This document shows positions 41,786-54,004 of a DNA stretch of 64,000 nt, in pieces. The notes beneath the pieces were generated by a model. The model did no database searches, had not been told where the DNA came from, and saw only the letters and a list, made by a program, of their open reading frames with translations. The first letter of the stretch is position 1; the number at the start of each line of letters is the position of its first letter. Both the position numbers and the translations under genes were made by a program. This DNA is from Liriodendron chinense (taxonomy: Eukaryota > Streptophyta > Magnoliopsida > Magnoliales > Magnoliaceae), in the NCBI GenBank assembly GCA_003013855.2, contig ML058336.1:744001-808000 (forward strand), given 5' to 3'.

Positions 41786-42743
41786 AGATGTACCCTGAAA
41801 CAAAAATTAAAATTATTTGATTATGTAATTGTTGGATGGATTTTTGACAAATAAGGGGTAGTTAAAAATAAAAATCACCCAATGGTTATGCTTTAAAACA
41901 CAAGTGTGCACGGATGTGAGTAGGTGTGTCAACAGGCCAGGTTAAGGGCAAGGGCAAGCTCTATCCAAGCGCGGCTGGCATTGTTTAAGACTGGCCGGGG
42001 CTTTGACAAACCAAAATAGTAGCCGAAGTCCCTTGGAAATGTTTTTTCCGAGCTTAAGCCCGATGGATGGTCAGGATGGCGTAGAAAGAGTGGTGGGTTT
42101 TAGCACCAAAATGAAGGGTAAATGAGGATTTTCATGCATTGTATTTATTACAAAATTGCCCATGCAAACCTTAATAGGCTGAGCCGGGTAGGACTCGAGC
42201 AGGCTAATGGCCTGTTGCACATGGTTTAAATCTAGAAATGGGTCTTAATGATAAGACCAAGTTAGCCATTGGGCCTGATCTTCCATCTCAAGCCCAGCAT
42301 GATGTGGGCCAGGCATGAAATCTCTATGGCCAGCCCATCTTGATGTGGGCCAGGCCTGAAATCTCTATAGCCAAGCCTAGCTTTTTTGGAATTCTAACTT
42401 AGCAACAACGAAATCACAAATGTTTCAATTTAATTTGAGTTAATGCATGCGAGATGTATAATTTATGAGTGCCGTGTATCAAGCATCAGTCAGAGTATCA
42501 AATAACTCCCTTTTTTCTTCATAAAATGGATCAAACTGGGACCTATTTTAATATAAATAATCTTGAACACCCATTCTACAAATTGGAAGCAAGCCAAGTC
42601 ACTAGGAAACCCGATGATGAGTGTGAGTCAAGTCGACTCACCGGATTCTCTTGGCACCACATCCTTCACCGCAGAAGACTGGATGACTCAAAACTAGGAA
42701 ACCACCACCTTCATTGTTTTCCTCCAGCAATTGTATTTATTTA

Positions 42744-42843
42744 GGGTGTGTTTGGTTGCATTTCATAAAATATCATCAAATTTTGCAAGAAATTTTACTA
42801 TTTAATCATAAAATTTCTTGATATTTGGTGCAACCAAACACAC
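42744..42843. mobile_element. 100-bp palindromic mini-MITE
   Basis: GGTGTGTTTGGTTGCA at the left and TGCAACCAAACACAC at the right, with internal AAATTT-rich complementary stretches, so the whole unit folds into one hairpin. No TSD was identified. Confidence 0.75.
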
Positions 42844-43436
42844 GATTCAGCAAGAAGTGCGCTAGCTTGACTCAGCTAGCTGAACTCAGGTGGGGGACAA
42901 CCTGCAAGAAATTCAAGCTGTCCATCAGGGGTGCTGGGCCATGTTTACCATGGAAACAAATGGTTAGACAGGTCCAAAACCTGGTGGAGCTCATCATAGG
43001 GAAGAGTTGGGATGGGCTGTCCAGCATTAGTTCTTTGTGGGGCCCACCGTGATTCATATCTCCCATCTTCGCCTCAGGGTGAAGGAATGTTCCAAATACC
43101 ATGCTATTCTGAAACTGAGATTAGTCATAATGCATGAATTTAGCAATTTTAGACATGATTTTACACAATTTTGTACAGTGAGGCTCACTTGAATGCTGCA
43201 TTAGTGTTATGTTAGGAGCCAAGGCCACTGCTCAAGTTAGGCAACCTTGGATTATAACCTGATTTGTGGGGCATCCCATTTTCACTAGGGGACAACCTTG
43301 ATGAACGGGCGAGATGTCATATAAACACCAAGTGGGCCCACATCCAACTAGTTGGACATAAAACTAGTTGTGTGTGAACATTTCTCTTGTTAATTTTTCA
43401 ATATAAATATCAAGTACTTATTAGACATTTCGACCT

Positions 43437-43800
43437 GGCTTGACCGGCAAGTCGAGTCAAGCTTTTGGGTTTTTAAACTATAATCAAGTACTTTACAGAG
43501 TTATCGAGTCGACTCTCTACTTGACCAGTGAGCAAAGTTGAGCTTTCGGGTTTTTAAACTATAGTCAAGTGCTTGTCCGAGTCTTTGAGTCGGACCAGCT
43601 AGACTAGTGAGTCGAGTCAAGCTTATGGGTTTTTAAACTATGATCAAGAACTTTCCTGAGTTATCGATTCGAGGCTACTTGACCGGTGAGTAAAGTCGAG
43701 CTTTCAGAATTTTAAACTATAGTCAAGTGCTCGTCCGAGTCTTTGAGTCGAACCATCTAGACGGGTGAATCGAGTTGAGTTGTGGGGTTTTTAAAGTACG
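43437..43800. repeat. Degenerate tandem repeat of about 80 bp
   Basis: GGGTTTTTAAACTA-like cores at 43,467, 43,548, 43,627, 43,706 and 43,785 (79-81 bp apart), with GTGAGTCGAGTCAAGCTT between. A shorter run of the same unit lies at about 46,790-46,960 in copy III, and a trace at 7,930-8,010 in copy I. Confidence 0.8.
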
Positions 43801-43844
43801 ATTGATGAGGTGGACCGATCGATATTTTTCTGCGGTGGCCTATG

Positions 43845-44240
43845 AAATGGGACGCGGATTGCCTGCTAAAGCCTTTGGGAGCATCTCCTGCGCTCGGAAT
43901 CTAGGTGGGGCCCACCGTGATGTTTGTGAGAAATCTACACTGTCCAAATGTTTTGTGAGATCATTTTAGGCGTTGCGACAAAAAAATGAACAGGATCCAA
44001 AACTCAAGGGGCCTCACTAAAGCCACAGATGGGTAGGGCAATTCCTACTGTTGAAACCTCTATGAGGTCCACAATGATGTTTATATGCCATCCATACGGT
44101 TCATAATGTCATTCATACTGAGATGAACTGAAAACACAAATATTATCCCGATTTGAAACTTCTGTGTCCCCACGAATACTTCAAATGTGGAAGTTCAATC
44201 GGTCATTTTTTCGGCCCACTTGAGTCTTGGATCCCGTTCA
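43845..44240. mobile_element. Foldback-MITE copy (GACGCGGATTGCCTGC type)
   Basis: Starts GGGACGCGGATTGCCTGC and continues TAGGTGGGGCCCACCGTGAT, GTTTGTGAGAAATCTACACT. The outer end resembles that of the MITE at 2171. The right arm is truncated near 44,240. Confidence 0.6.
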
Positions 44241-44579
44241 TTTTTTCCACCACTCAATTGTGGCTAGAAAGTTTACATTTAACATTTCTTATGCCTTTTC
44301 CACCGCTTATTTACAACTTCTAATCCCACACGAGGGAGCTTTAGACGTCCAACACACGTGTACATGTATCTTAATCTGTAATTTCCATGAGGTGAGATCT
44401 TTTGGAATAAAAATCAGGCCACTTAACTCCTCTGGTGGGCCACATCAGATGATCAAAACAAATGAACGGTTAGAAACAATTTGCAACTGCAAGTATGATT
44501 TGTAGGTTGTGGGCCACCCGAAATTATCTGATTTTTATGGCTGGAGGACTTATGGGTGGCTTAGGTCTAGCACACATGT

Positions 44580-46060
44580 GCCTAAGGATAGATGTGTACG
44601 GTTCTACACGCACGTGGAATCAAACGGGTCAGATTTGTGTCCATGATCCAAAATTTGTACACGTGGCGTGTCATAAAATGTGTCATGTGGGCCCACCGGG
44701 GTGGTACACTGCTCAAATTCCCACACCTGATTAGAAGATTCTAGAAATGTCGGTTAGTTACTCTTCCTGGTGTCTGTCCATGGGCCACCAATCTAAAGAT
44801 GGGATGTTCCCATAAAAAAACATCTAAGTAGGGCTTTTGGGTTCAATGAGATTGTAATGTTGTTATTCAGGTATTCCCCTTCGCTGTACCAACCCATGCC
44901 AACTTGATACACGTGTGGGATATCCAAGCCGTGCTCGGGTGGAACCACCGTGTAGAGATGACCTTGCCAAAAGGATCAGGACAGTCCACGAATTAGATTG
45001 GGCACACGTGTGCTCAAGTTTGGCTGTGCATGGCTCTACACGCGCACGGAATTAGCAAAACTAGAGTTGTACACCGTGAGTAACTGAATCGAGCTCAGCT
45101 AGACTTAACCAGCAAACAATCCTGACTTGAGCACAGCTTGACTTGGCCTTCAAGCTGAAATGGCATGCTCGGCTTGGCTCAATCTAGCTTTGAGTAGAGT
45201 TTGAACCAGTTCGAGTTGAATTCGAGCCTAAAAAAGACTAAAATTTAAATAAGCTCAATTCAAAAGCATGGCCTAAAACATTTTTAATTCCGGTCCAAAG
45301 GCACCCCAAGGTCCATTAACACCTCCCTTGCTTTCATAGAGAGTTTTTTCTTTCAATTCTTTGCTCTCTTCCGATGTGGAGTAAACAACATCTCTTTCCA
45401 ACTAGTCCACTTGGTTGAACCCGAGCTAAGTTAACATGAACCGAGTTTCAAGTCAAGCCAAAGCCAGCTCGAGCTTGTCTAAAAAATCTTCGAGCTGAAA
45501 AAAATTAGCTCGACTCGGTTCGAACTCAATGTCGAAACTGAGCCAAATCGAGCTAGTTTGAAGTGAGTCAAGCAAGCCAACTAAGCTAACTCTACTCGTG
45601 TACAGTTCTAAGCACAAAACTCTACAATGAAACGGGTCAAATTTGCGTCCGTGATCCAAATTTGTAAACGTGGCTTCCCAGAAAATGCGTCAGGTGGGCC
45701 CACCGTGGTGGTACACTGCTCAAATTCCCACACCTGATTAGTAGATTCTAGCCAGTTTAACATGGATATTTGCGTTAGTTTTACCTTCTTGTGTCGCCAT
45801 GGGCCACCAATCCAAAGATGGGATTTTCAAATAAAAAACATATACGGTAGTGCCTACCTGATGAACAGTCCGGATCTTGTATACAATTTCACGTGTGCCT
45901 TTGGATTTTTAATGGGATAGTAATGTTGTTATTCGGTTAATCTCTTTTCCTTCTACCAACACTTGCCAAGTTGACACACGTGTGGGGTATCCAAGCCGTC
46001 CTCGGGCGTACCCACCTGAAAATTGGGTTGTCCAATGAAGTTTTTACATATTTTGTTTAG
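44580..46060. repeat. 1-kb tandem duplication split by an hAT element
   Basis: 44,580-45,060 and 45,611-46,060 are direct copies: AAACGGGTCAGATTTGTGTCC / AAACGGGTCAAATTTGCGTCC (compare position 44,623 with 45,633), then TACACTGCTCAAATTCCCAC, CATGGGCCACCAATC, AGATGGGAT, GTAATGTTGTTATTC, and the ACACGTGTGGG(A/G)TATCCAAGCCGT block. The separation is about 1.0 kb, of which 549 bp is the hAT insert. It is non-coding. Confidence 0.8.
45062..45610. mobile_element. Non-autonomous hAT-like element, 549 bp
   Basis: Left end TAGAGTTGTACACCGTGAG and right-end complement TAGAACTGTACACGAGTAGA form TIRs. The interior is rich in GAGCTCGACTCG-type words. An 8-bp target copy AGCAAAAC precedes it (45,054-45,061); the right flank AGCACAAAAC matches if CA was later duplicated. 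It shares the family end with the better-preserved element at 62,463-63,423. Confidence 0.68.
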
Positions 46061-47020
46061 TACAAAATTGCCCTTTAAACGTTAATGGAGTGGGCCGGCA
46101 AGACTTCATACTAATAGGCTGTTGTACATGTTCAAACCTAGCCGGATTGATAAACGACCCTCAATTATATAAGCCCTAGTCAAATCCTTGTGTCCGATAG
46201 TTAGGGGTACAATGTGCAAAATATTCAAGCTGTCGTTGCCCATGTTTACCATGGAAACCAATGGTTAGATACGTCCAAAACTTAGTAAAGCTCACACACA
46301 AAAGAGTGGGAATGGGTGGCCCACCATTGATTCTTTGTGGGGCCAATAGTGATTCATATTTCACATTCAATCTGTTCCTAGGACGCTTCTCATCAGGGTG
46401 AAGAGATGTTCCAAATATCATGCTATTCTGAAACTCAGGTTGGCCATATCACATGAATTTAGCAATTTTATACATGAGTTTACACTTAAAAGTGAGGCCC
46501 ACCTGAATTTTGGATTAGTGTCATGTTCGGAGTTGAGACCAAACATGGGATGGCACACTTGATGGAAGTGGTTGGCAGCTTCGTGTTCCACGTACTATTC
46601 AAGTCAAGACGACATTGAAGCGACCTGGTTTGTGGGGCATTCCATTTTCATGATGGGACAACCTTATTTGATGGAAGACATGTCATACAAACACCATGAT
46701 GGCCCCACATACCAACTAGTTGGACATATAACTAGTTAGTTGTGTGTGAGCATCTCTCTTATTAGATTTTCATTATTATAAATATCTGGACCGGTGAGTC
46801 AAGTCAAGGTTTTGGATTTTTTTAACTACAGTCCAATTACTCGAGTTGACCCGACTCGACTAGTGAGTCGAGTCAAGCTTTTGGGTTTTTAAACTATAGT
46901 AAAGGGGTTCTCCGAGTCTTTGAGCTGAACCAACCATACTGGCGAGTCGATTTGTGGAGTTTTTACATTAGCATACATGATTGATGAGGTTGGTCGGTCC
47001 GCATTTTTTTGTAGTAGCTT
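46061..47020. repeat. Duplicated block, copy III
   Basis: Shorter version of the block seen at 7,154-8,160 and 41,800-43,840: TACAAAATTGCCC, CATGGAAACCAATGGTTAGA (46,251), GTGATTCATAT, CATGCTATTCTGAAACT, TTAGCAATTTTA, GTGAGTCGAGTCAAGC and GATTGATGAGGT. The first section is deleted. Confidence 0.7.
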
Positions 47021-47329
47021 ATGAAATGTATTTTGGGCCTAACGAACGGCCTTGATCCACTAATTTGACTGTCCAAGTGTCTCAATGCAATTAGAAGCAC
47101 TTGATTAATCCCTGCATTGAATAGAATTGCCGTCTTCTAGAATTTCTGATTTCTTCTGGTTTGGAATTTTGTCAATTACAAATGAGAAATAAGTGATTCC
47201 CTAATCTTAGGGAGGCTTGGACTTGGAAAATGATAAAAGAAATGTCTCTATCATGACATGATAATGTGACTTTCAACCTTACACATGGCATAAGGTGGTG
47301 GTGGATGAGGGTTGTCTAAACCAGTTGTT

Positions 47330-47490
47330 AAAAGAACCAGAATTTTCTCCACTATTTCCTACAGTGTGGTCCACTTGAGCTTTCGATCTGCCTACTTTTT
47401 TGGGCTCATGCCCTAAAATGAGCTTTTAAAATGGATGGACGGCTTAGATAAAACACACACATTGTCTTGGGACCCATAGAGTCCCTTATT
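47330..47490. repeat. Foldback-MITE right arm
   Basis: CAGTGTGGTCCACTTGAGC, CCTAAAATGAGCTTTTAAAA and TGGATGGACGGCTTAGAT in the usual order. The left arm is missing. Confidence 0.6.
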
Positions 47491-47499
47491 GGACCATCA

Positions 47500-47705
47500 A
47501 GCTTTGGTAGTGCCTTCCTTCGCCGACGGCTAAATGAACCACTATACGACGGTCGGCTTTGATAATTTGTTTGGTAGTTAAACCCATTTCCGCTGATGGT
47601 TTTATAGGATTCGTTGACGGCTTTTAGCTGTCGGAGTATCCGATGGTCCATAACCATAGGGAAAAATGGGCGGGGCCGTCAAGGAAGGTCATTTTTCTAT
47701 TAGTG
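47500..47705. mobile_element. CACTA-type terminus
   Basis: Ends ATTTTTCTATTAGTG, whose complement CACTAATAGAAAAAT is a CACTA-style TIR. The preceding 200 bp holds repeated GACGGCT/GCCGACGGC words in both orientations, typical subterminal repeats. It abuts a gypsy gag remnant and therefore sits inside that element. The opposite end was not found. Confidence 0.65.
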
Positions 47706-48135
47706 CGTGCCTGCATGAATGACTTCCACTTCAAAAGTGTGGAGAAGAACTTCCATTTGTTGATGGCCTTTCATTTCTATAGGCAAAACATGCGTGCTTC
47801 TGATGGGGCTGACGGATAGTACCTGATTTTCACAACAAGTGTATCCAAACCATTCCATCATCTTTTGCTTCACCGCGACCATAAACGTATCGAGGCCTTC
47901 ATCTCTCTCTTTCAATCGTGCTGAACATATTCCCACAAAACAACGTAGTGTTCTTTAATTTGCATGCAACATACAGAACTTTTTTCTCCTCGGGCATCTT
48001 AGTGAGTTCGAATAGGCACTCAACTTCGTATAGTCAGTCATTAACTCGACCACGACCATCGAAGTTAGGAAGATCAACTTTTGTATAGACCTAGCCCGCT
48101 CAATCTACTAGATCTCTACAATAAACAATCATTCT
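47706..48135 (-). pseudogene. Ty3/gypsy gag fragment
   Basis: The minus strand reads VDLPNFDGRGRVND, stop, LYEVECLFELTKMPEEKK, then VLYVACKLKN, and further DEGLDTFMVAVKQKM near 47,900. This is the retrotrans_gag core, with the usual WL replaced by a stop (TGG to TGA) and more frame damage beyond. It lies between a CACTA terminus and, upstream on the same strand, a leader with PBS and LTR. No protease or pol follows because the CACTA element cuts in. Confidence 0.82.
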
Positions 48136-48321
48136 CCTTTGATATTTTTCTTTGCAACCGAACCTAGCCTACAGCCCCTGTATAACTCAATGGTTCTTCT
48201 GTTGGAATGTCTTAAGTGCCGCCTCGAAAGCCGCGGCTTTAAGAGGATGGATCCTTAGATCACTGTCCATAGGATTTTGTCGTAGCCTTAAAAAATAGAT
48301 ATCGATCTAAGGGTCTTCCTC

Positions 48322-48333
48322 GCTCTGATACCA
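48322..48333 (-). other. Primer binding site of the gypsy element
   Basis: The complement reads TGGTATCAGAGC, matching initiator tRNA-Met. It is three bases from the LTR-like start at 48,337. Confidence 0.75.
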
Positions 48334-48336
48334 ATT

Positions 48337-49100
48337 TGATGCAACCGGGGCGGGGCGTGAGATCAATCATCATCTCTCTCACGTGATAACTACTTTGAAT
48401 TCATAGAGCTGCAGGGAATCCTCAACTGGTCTTCTTCGAATTTACGAAAGAACACTCGAATCCATGAGTAAAACAGAGTAAAACTCAAGAATTTTATATT
48501 AATCAAAGATAGAATGACAATAATCAAGCTTAAGAAAATTTAAATAAAAAAATTAAACTCTAGAAACCCTAATTCGTACTTACTAAAAATAGCAAGTTAA
48601 AAAAAAGTTACTAAAATAGTAAAATCTTAATTAAAGACTACTACTAAATACATTCTTTCTAAAACTCATTAATAAAAAAATAGAAATTCCTAAATAAACC
48701 AAAACTTTAAAAGAATGAAACAATTAAAAATTAGAATTACTAAAAATAATAGTTTTTCCTGAAATTTCGTTTTTTTATTGTAGCCGCGCGTTTTCTCGCG
48801 AAATGGACATACACAACCTACTATAGTGGGTCGGTTCACCCCATAACGAAATTTTAGTTAAAATCCATATGTTATGTGTCTCATAACTCCTTCTAGATCA
48901 AAAGTTATAGCCGATTTACAGTCCAACTTCTTTTAGTCTATCCATGCGAAAATTGTCGATTTTTGTCAACTTTTTCTTGATCTTTTTTCAATCCATGTGC
49001 GATAGGAATGTGCTTGATCCATACCCTTGATCAGAAAGTTCTCTCCCTACGTCGTATCTTTATATTAAAGATAAACCACAACCGATAGCCTATCTCACCA
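48337..49100 (-). repeat. LTR of the gypsy element, right edge uncertain
   Basis: Starts TGATGCAACCGGGGCGGGGC next to the PBS, the correct place for the 5' LTR of a minus-strand element. It is similar to 37,935-38,700. The sequence through about 49,480 is AT-rich and may still be LTR, but I could not identify the outer CA end or a TSD. Confidence 0.6.
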
Positions 49101-51854
49101 TGTGAGAGATAACCATACATTTCATTTCTTAACTTCGAATGATGTAAGTAACCGTTCGCCGATGCTAATGCATTCCAGATTCATATATATAGTTATCATA
49201 AATTTCAGTCAGACATTTCAGAGAAAATTAATCATTCATAACACAAGCTATCTTAATTGAAACACATACGAATTATGGTGTGATCACTCACCGAGTGATC
49301 TTGTGAGAATTGATGTGTTTTTGCAATAATCACACTAAAAATATTTATAATTTTCCTAAAATACATTACCTTGGTAAAATCATTATCTTGATTTATATGT
49401 ATTTATATTTGCATTTAGGTCCATAAGTCAGCTCATAACTAATTTATGACCCACAATTTGATGGTTAACGAGGATCGGAGCCAAATATTAGTTTGATCTG
49501 AAACTCATGTGGGCTACATGATCAACGGCCTGATCTTTGAGGCTCCAACACATTTCAATCTTACAAATTTGATGGGCCACATAGATCGAATTCCACATAT
49601 CTGGGTGGCCCGATACAGACTCCTACGCCAAGACATCAATACGCAACATGTAGAGATTTATGGTTTTGTGTGTACGGAGCTCCGTTGTACACGAAACCAA
49701 CAGTTCCCTCATTACTACTCATGTGCATCAAATAAATTTAGACTAATCAAATCCGTCCATCATATAGATCATTGTAAAAATAGTAAATAATAAAAAAAAC
49801 ATAAAATAAGTACCTAAATGAGCTTTTAAAATCTGATCCCATGTTTCTCTTTCTGTCTCCCTCTCTATGTTTTCTCTTCGTAATTCCTATGTTTTTGGAA
49901 GATGTTGGAAGAAACCCAAATAACTCTCCTTAAGAAGGAAAATCTCCTTCTAACTAGGGGAGGGAAGTTGCAACTACTCCCAGGTGTCTCTCTCCTCTAT
50001 TTCAAATTAAATTTGAATTCAAATTTAGAATTTACAGTGTGTGTGTGTACCCAACCAAGCTTGTGGTTTACACAGGTACACTTCCCGCCGTCTATGGTTT
50101 ACTTTCATGTGATGATGAGCTAGTCTAGAGGTCCATCTAGTGATCGTTTTAGATCCTAAGTCGGAGTTACAGTTAGATCACACGGTGCTGATTTGTCCAA
50201 GGAGGATAAGCTTGCCTTTGATGGCGAATTTTAGATAAAAACTCATTTCTTTGATCCGTTCGATGTGGAGGGTCCAAATGGACCCAACCAAGCTTGTGGG
50301 GCTCAACAATCCAAGGTCTACGGTAGTTTATCCAGTGAGTTTGAACAGTGGAAGCTTCCACTCATCTAAGTTGCTGTCATAACTCATGAGAAAACCAAAT
50401 TCTAGTTGCTATTTTCAAAAGTTCATGTTTTCTTGGAGTCTCTTTGGTATTCAAGATTCACCTACATTACAAATCAACAGCTTAGACTAAAGATCTTCTG
50501 CTTTTCGGTTTGAGAGGACTTCGTGTTGTCGCAAACAATGGGGAAGAAGTGGAGTGCCGATTTTCACGGTGACTTGAAGCTGTAGCTTAAGGTGGCACTA
50601 ACTGGACGGTGGCGATCTATATGGTTTTGAAGGGTGTAGATTAAATGGAGTGATCTTTCTTCGGATTTATAGATGGGGTGCGGTACTTTCAGACCATGAG
50701 ATTATAGAGGAAGCTCCCACTTAATACATTTCTTTTGCACTGACGTTGGCTTCCACAAGCAGGACGTCATATAGCTATAAAAAATTGATTGGGTGGATGT
50801 TTCCTCGAGTGACATTGATGAATGAACTATTTAGATCTATTGTGAGACCAGCCTAAGTGAGTCCCACCATTAGCCATTCAAAAGGAAAGAAATCTTCTTG
50901 ACATGACTAAGATTCACGTCTCTCTTGCTCCAATAGCATGCCGTTAACATACTTTGTCCAAAACTATTGCCTAGCATATCATCTAATTGCACTGTTCATT
51001 TTAGGCAAAACTTCACTATGTCTCACTATCTTGTGTGCTCTATCAACTGATTAAGTTTGGGCCTTGATCTATCACGGGTGGCCAAGATATGTTTTAATAA
51101 CCTACACTTAGTCGTAATTCCAAAACAATGTTTATTAGGGCCTTATGTGAAAACTAACCAGTAGATTAGGAATAAATCCTATGATCTTTTTAATGAACAG
51201 TCTATTTTAATTTTCAGATGGCCTGTTTGGACGATATAATTGTAATAGACGGTCATATAATGTCCTAAAATTAAGGTAACTGAACTTTTATAATCCTAAT
51301 TACATTTAAGGGTTATTGTACGATCGGTGTGCAAACCAAAAAGTATAAAGTGGTTTTTAAATGTGGTATATGTTAAAAATGTACACCGTCTGCCCTTAGT
51401 GACATGTCTTTGTATATAAACTTTCTTAAATGGAGATTTCAATGGTAAGTTAAGCCTATTTCTAAATGATGAACAAAATGAATGAATTATATTCTAAATC
51501 TGATATGTGTATTGATAGAGGTGGAGATTGGGTTGTTCGTTTGCTATGATTGGGTGGTCTAAATTCAAAATGAACGGTCCAATACCTTAATCTGATGGTG
51601 ATATGGTATTTTTACGGTTATTTTTATTAATCGAGTGAGAACATTAAAGTATCAGCGGTTCTTCCTAACAATCAACAGTCGGATGACTTACTTCATAGGG
51701 AAAAATTATTCCTTTTAATTTAGATTTAAACTAGATTACAAATTTACAGTTAAAATTTAATGGATTTATAGGTGAACAGTTGAACAAGTGCAATTACACA
51801 TTTTCACGTATGGGTAAACTTACACTCAAAATTCCAAATAGTTACCTGTAATAT
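49101..51854. other. Non-coding, unassigned
   Basis: No gene is recognised. A phrase ACCCAACCAAGCTTGTGG occurs twice (50,049 and 50,281), hinting at a duplicated segment of retroelement or LTR origin. It could be the rest of a long LTR beginning at 48,337, but this is unproven. Confidence 0.4.
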
Positions 51855-52303
51855 TGTTATGGAAAAAAAAAGGTGGCCAATTAAGAACGGCTTAAAACCG
51901 GTCCTAAAGGATTTAGGAACGGTTTATGAGCAGCAAAGAAGGGCGTCGTTAAAATTTTGGGACGGTTATAAACCGTTCCATGACTTGCTTTTAGTAACGG
52001 TTTAAATCTGTTCCGAATTATCGAAACAGCATTTTAAGCATTGTTATTCTTATCTAGGAATCTTAATTTCCAGCACACTCTTAAAAAAATATCAAATCGT
52101 TCCCAAAATTACGAACAACTTTACAAAAAAATATACATTAAATTTTTATAAAAAAATATTAACAATATTAACCATTCTAACAATATATTTTCGGCATATT
52201 TTTATTTTCTACTATTTACCCAAAAAAAAAAAAGAGAAGACAATAAAAAGTTACGATGATTTGTAAAAATAAAATAAACCTGACACATAAAATTAGAGAT
52301 TCT

Positions 52304-52402
52304 TCATCGATCAGGCATCAGAATGAGCATATGAAGTGTAGGTTCCACAACTGCTTTTAATCCGCTTTCTCCATTTACTTGTGTAACTTTCTCAAGTTGA
52401 GC
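52304..52402 (-). pseudogene. Captured exon c with stop (unknown gene)
   Basis: A 99-bp segment after acceptor TTATAACAG reads AQLEKVTQVNGESGL and continues to HMLILMPDR before a TGA. It is in frame with exons b and a upstream. No family is assigned with confidence. Confidence 0.45.
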
Positions 52403-52833
52403 CTGTTATAACAAAACCAATGAGGAAGAACTTCAGCTACTTCTCAATAACTTATATAGAGAGAATTTAATGCGTTGATGTTAAAATCTCTACAATTTCA
52501 TGTGTGCACGCATACAAAGGGATTGGTTACATATCATTGGTGCATCTTTACAAAGCTGCAAATTCATAGAAGAAGATGAAAACAATCGAGGCAAGTCTAT
52601 GAAGATGTTCTAAGCAATGGAAAAAAAAAAAAAAAAATTGAACAAGATAATGCTAGTATAATGTAATACTAGAGTTACATACAATTTTAGAAATGCAATA
52701 GAACTTAGCACAAGCTAGAAAGGAGCTAGCATTTTGCCCAAACAAAAAAACGCTTGGATAAAAGTCAAGAATACATTTCACTTCGACAAGGGCTTCAACA
52801 ATGCATTTTTTCTAATCTTTCCCAAGTACTAAC

Positions 52834-52893
52834 CTCCTGGGTGGAACCGAACTGAACTACTCTTTGTGATGACACAGAAATTATTGCAATTGT
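52834..52893 (-). pseudogene. Captured exon b (bHLH-MYC_N-like)
   Basis: Exactly 60 bp between CAG acceptor and GTTAGT donor, encoding TIAIISVSSQRVVQFGSTQE. The pattern resembles the TIAVI...GVVQLGST stretch of the MYC_N region of LONESOME HIGHWAY-like bHLH proteins, recalled from memory. The assignment is tentative. Confidence 0.5.
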
Positions 52894-53094
52894 CTGCAAA
52901 ATGAGATAAAAATCAGTAGCCACATCATAGAATTCAAATGTTTGACAAAACAATAGAAGAATGCACTTCTATTCCATTAATCAGTGTTGCCTGGATAATT
53001 GCACCAAACGTTCCAACATGGCTCCAAGAGGCAAGAAGTTACCATTTTAGTGCATGTTATGAAATCAATAACAACAGGAGATTCAAGCACATAC

Positions 53095-53139
53095 CCCATT
53101 TACTGCTATATGATCCTTGTTAACCATTAATTGCGCAAC
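53095..53139 (-). pseudogene. Captured exon a (same gene as b?)
   Basis: 45 bp between TTTAG and GTATGT, encoding VAQLMVNKDHIAVNG. Lengths of 45, 60 and 99 are all multiples of three and the three pieces join in one frame. Confidence 0.42.
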
Positions 53140-53601
53140 CTAAAGAACCAAGCAATGGAAGGTATTAAAGCAATCACCATGTATTTTTTTGAGCTGCAGC
53201 CAAAACTAATAGAAAGATCATTCATGAATTGAATAATTGATCTTCACTGTCATCTTCTTTACAAAAAATTGGGGGACCTGAATAACTAGGCAATCATGAA
53301 GGAAACAACATTGGTGCCAAACTGAATAGTTACGAGGAATTTCTTGGGAAAGAACCATTTTCCAATTCATTGGAGGGAAGTTGAGCACTGGTGGCACTCT
53401 TTGAATGCCCATTCATAGGAGGGAAGTTGATCACTGGTTAGGAATGAAAAGCATATTTTCATGTCCAAAAGAAGCTACCTATGTCATTCAGAATTTCCTC
53501 TAGGCAATGATGAGAAACATCTATTTTCCATAAGCATCAGTATGCTGTTAAAGAAGAAACTCCATGCCAGCACATAACATATTTGTTGATGTATGGTGCA
53601 C

Positions 53602-53844
53602 TTACTTCTCATAAAGATTTTTTATAGTGTTCTCCTGGTCTTCATTAAAATCTAAACTCTTCTTTCTTTTAGAAGCCTTTTGGAGGGCTGTGAATTGTTC
53701 CAACTCCTCTGGTAGAGATCCCAACCGTGGACAATTCTCGACCTTAAGAGTTTGGAGGGCTTTGAGTTGTCCCAACTCCTCTGGTAGAGACCCCAACCGT
53801 GGACAATTCTCAATCTGCAGAGTTTGGAGGATGAAGCAAATCAT
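53602..53844 (-). pseudogene. Captured NBS-LRR leucine-rich repeats
   Basis: Two near-identical 24-residue LRRs (LQTL(Q/K)(I/V)ENCPRLGSLPEEL) arranged as a 72-bp direct repeat at DNA level (53,700 and 53,772). This is the style of the C-terminal LRR of plant NBS-LRR resistance proteins. After FTALQ the frame runs into KASKRKKSLDFNEDQENT, which is not LRR and may come from another source. No NB-ARC or TIR/CC region is nearby. Confidence 0.68.
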
Positions 53845-54004
53845 TTGATCATTATGATTTTTACATGGTGCCTTTCAAAGAAAAAAAAAGAAGAAAAGAA
53901 AAGGATAATTGCATGGTAGTCCGTAAAATGGTGTTGGGACCTAATAGACAGTTCAGATTAATCAGTTGGATGTCTTAACATCATGAAATGGCATTAATAA
54001 TTAC

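Larger units (their letters stand above)
41340..43250. repeat. Duplicated block, copy II
   Basis: Carries in order the landmarks of copy I: ACACTTGCCAAG, TTGCCAAAAGGATCAGGAC (41,423), GTGGTCACTTGTTTGATG, AAAATTATTTGATTAT (about 41,809), AACACAAGTGTGCACGGATG, TTACAAAATTGCCC, then GTGCAAG-like AACCTGCAAGAAATTCAAGC (42,899) and TTAGCAATTTTAGACATGAT (43,139). Relative to copy I it lacks the 3.1 kb element and the SINE-like piece, but gains the MITEs at 41,578-41,785 and 42,744-42,843. Confidence 0.72.
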
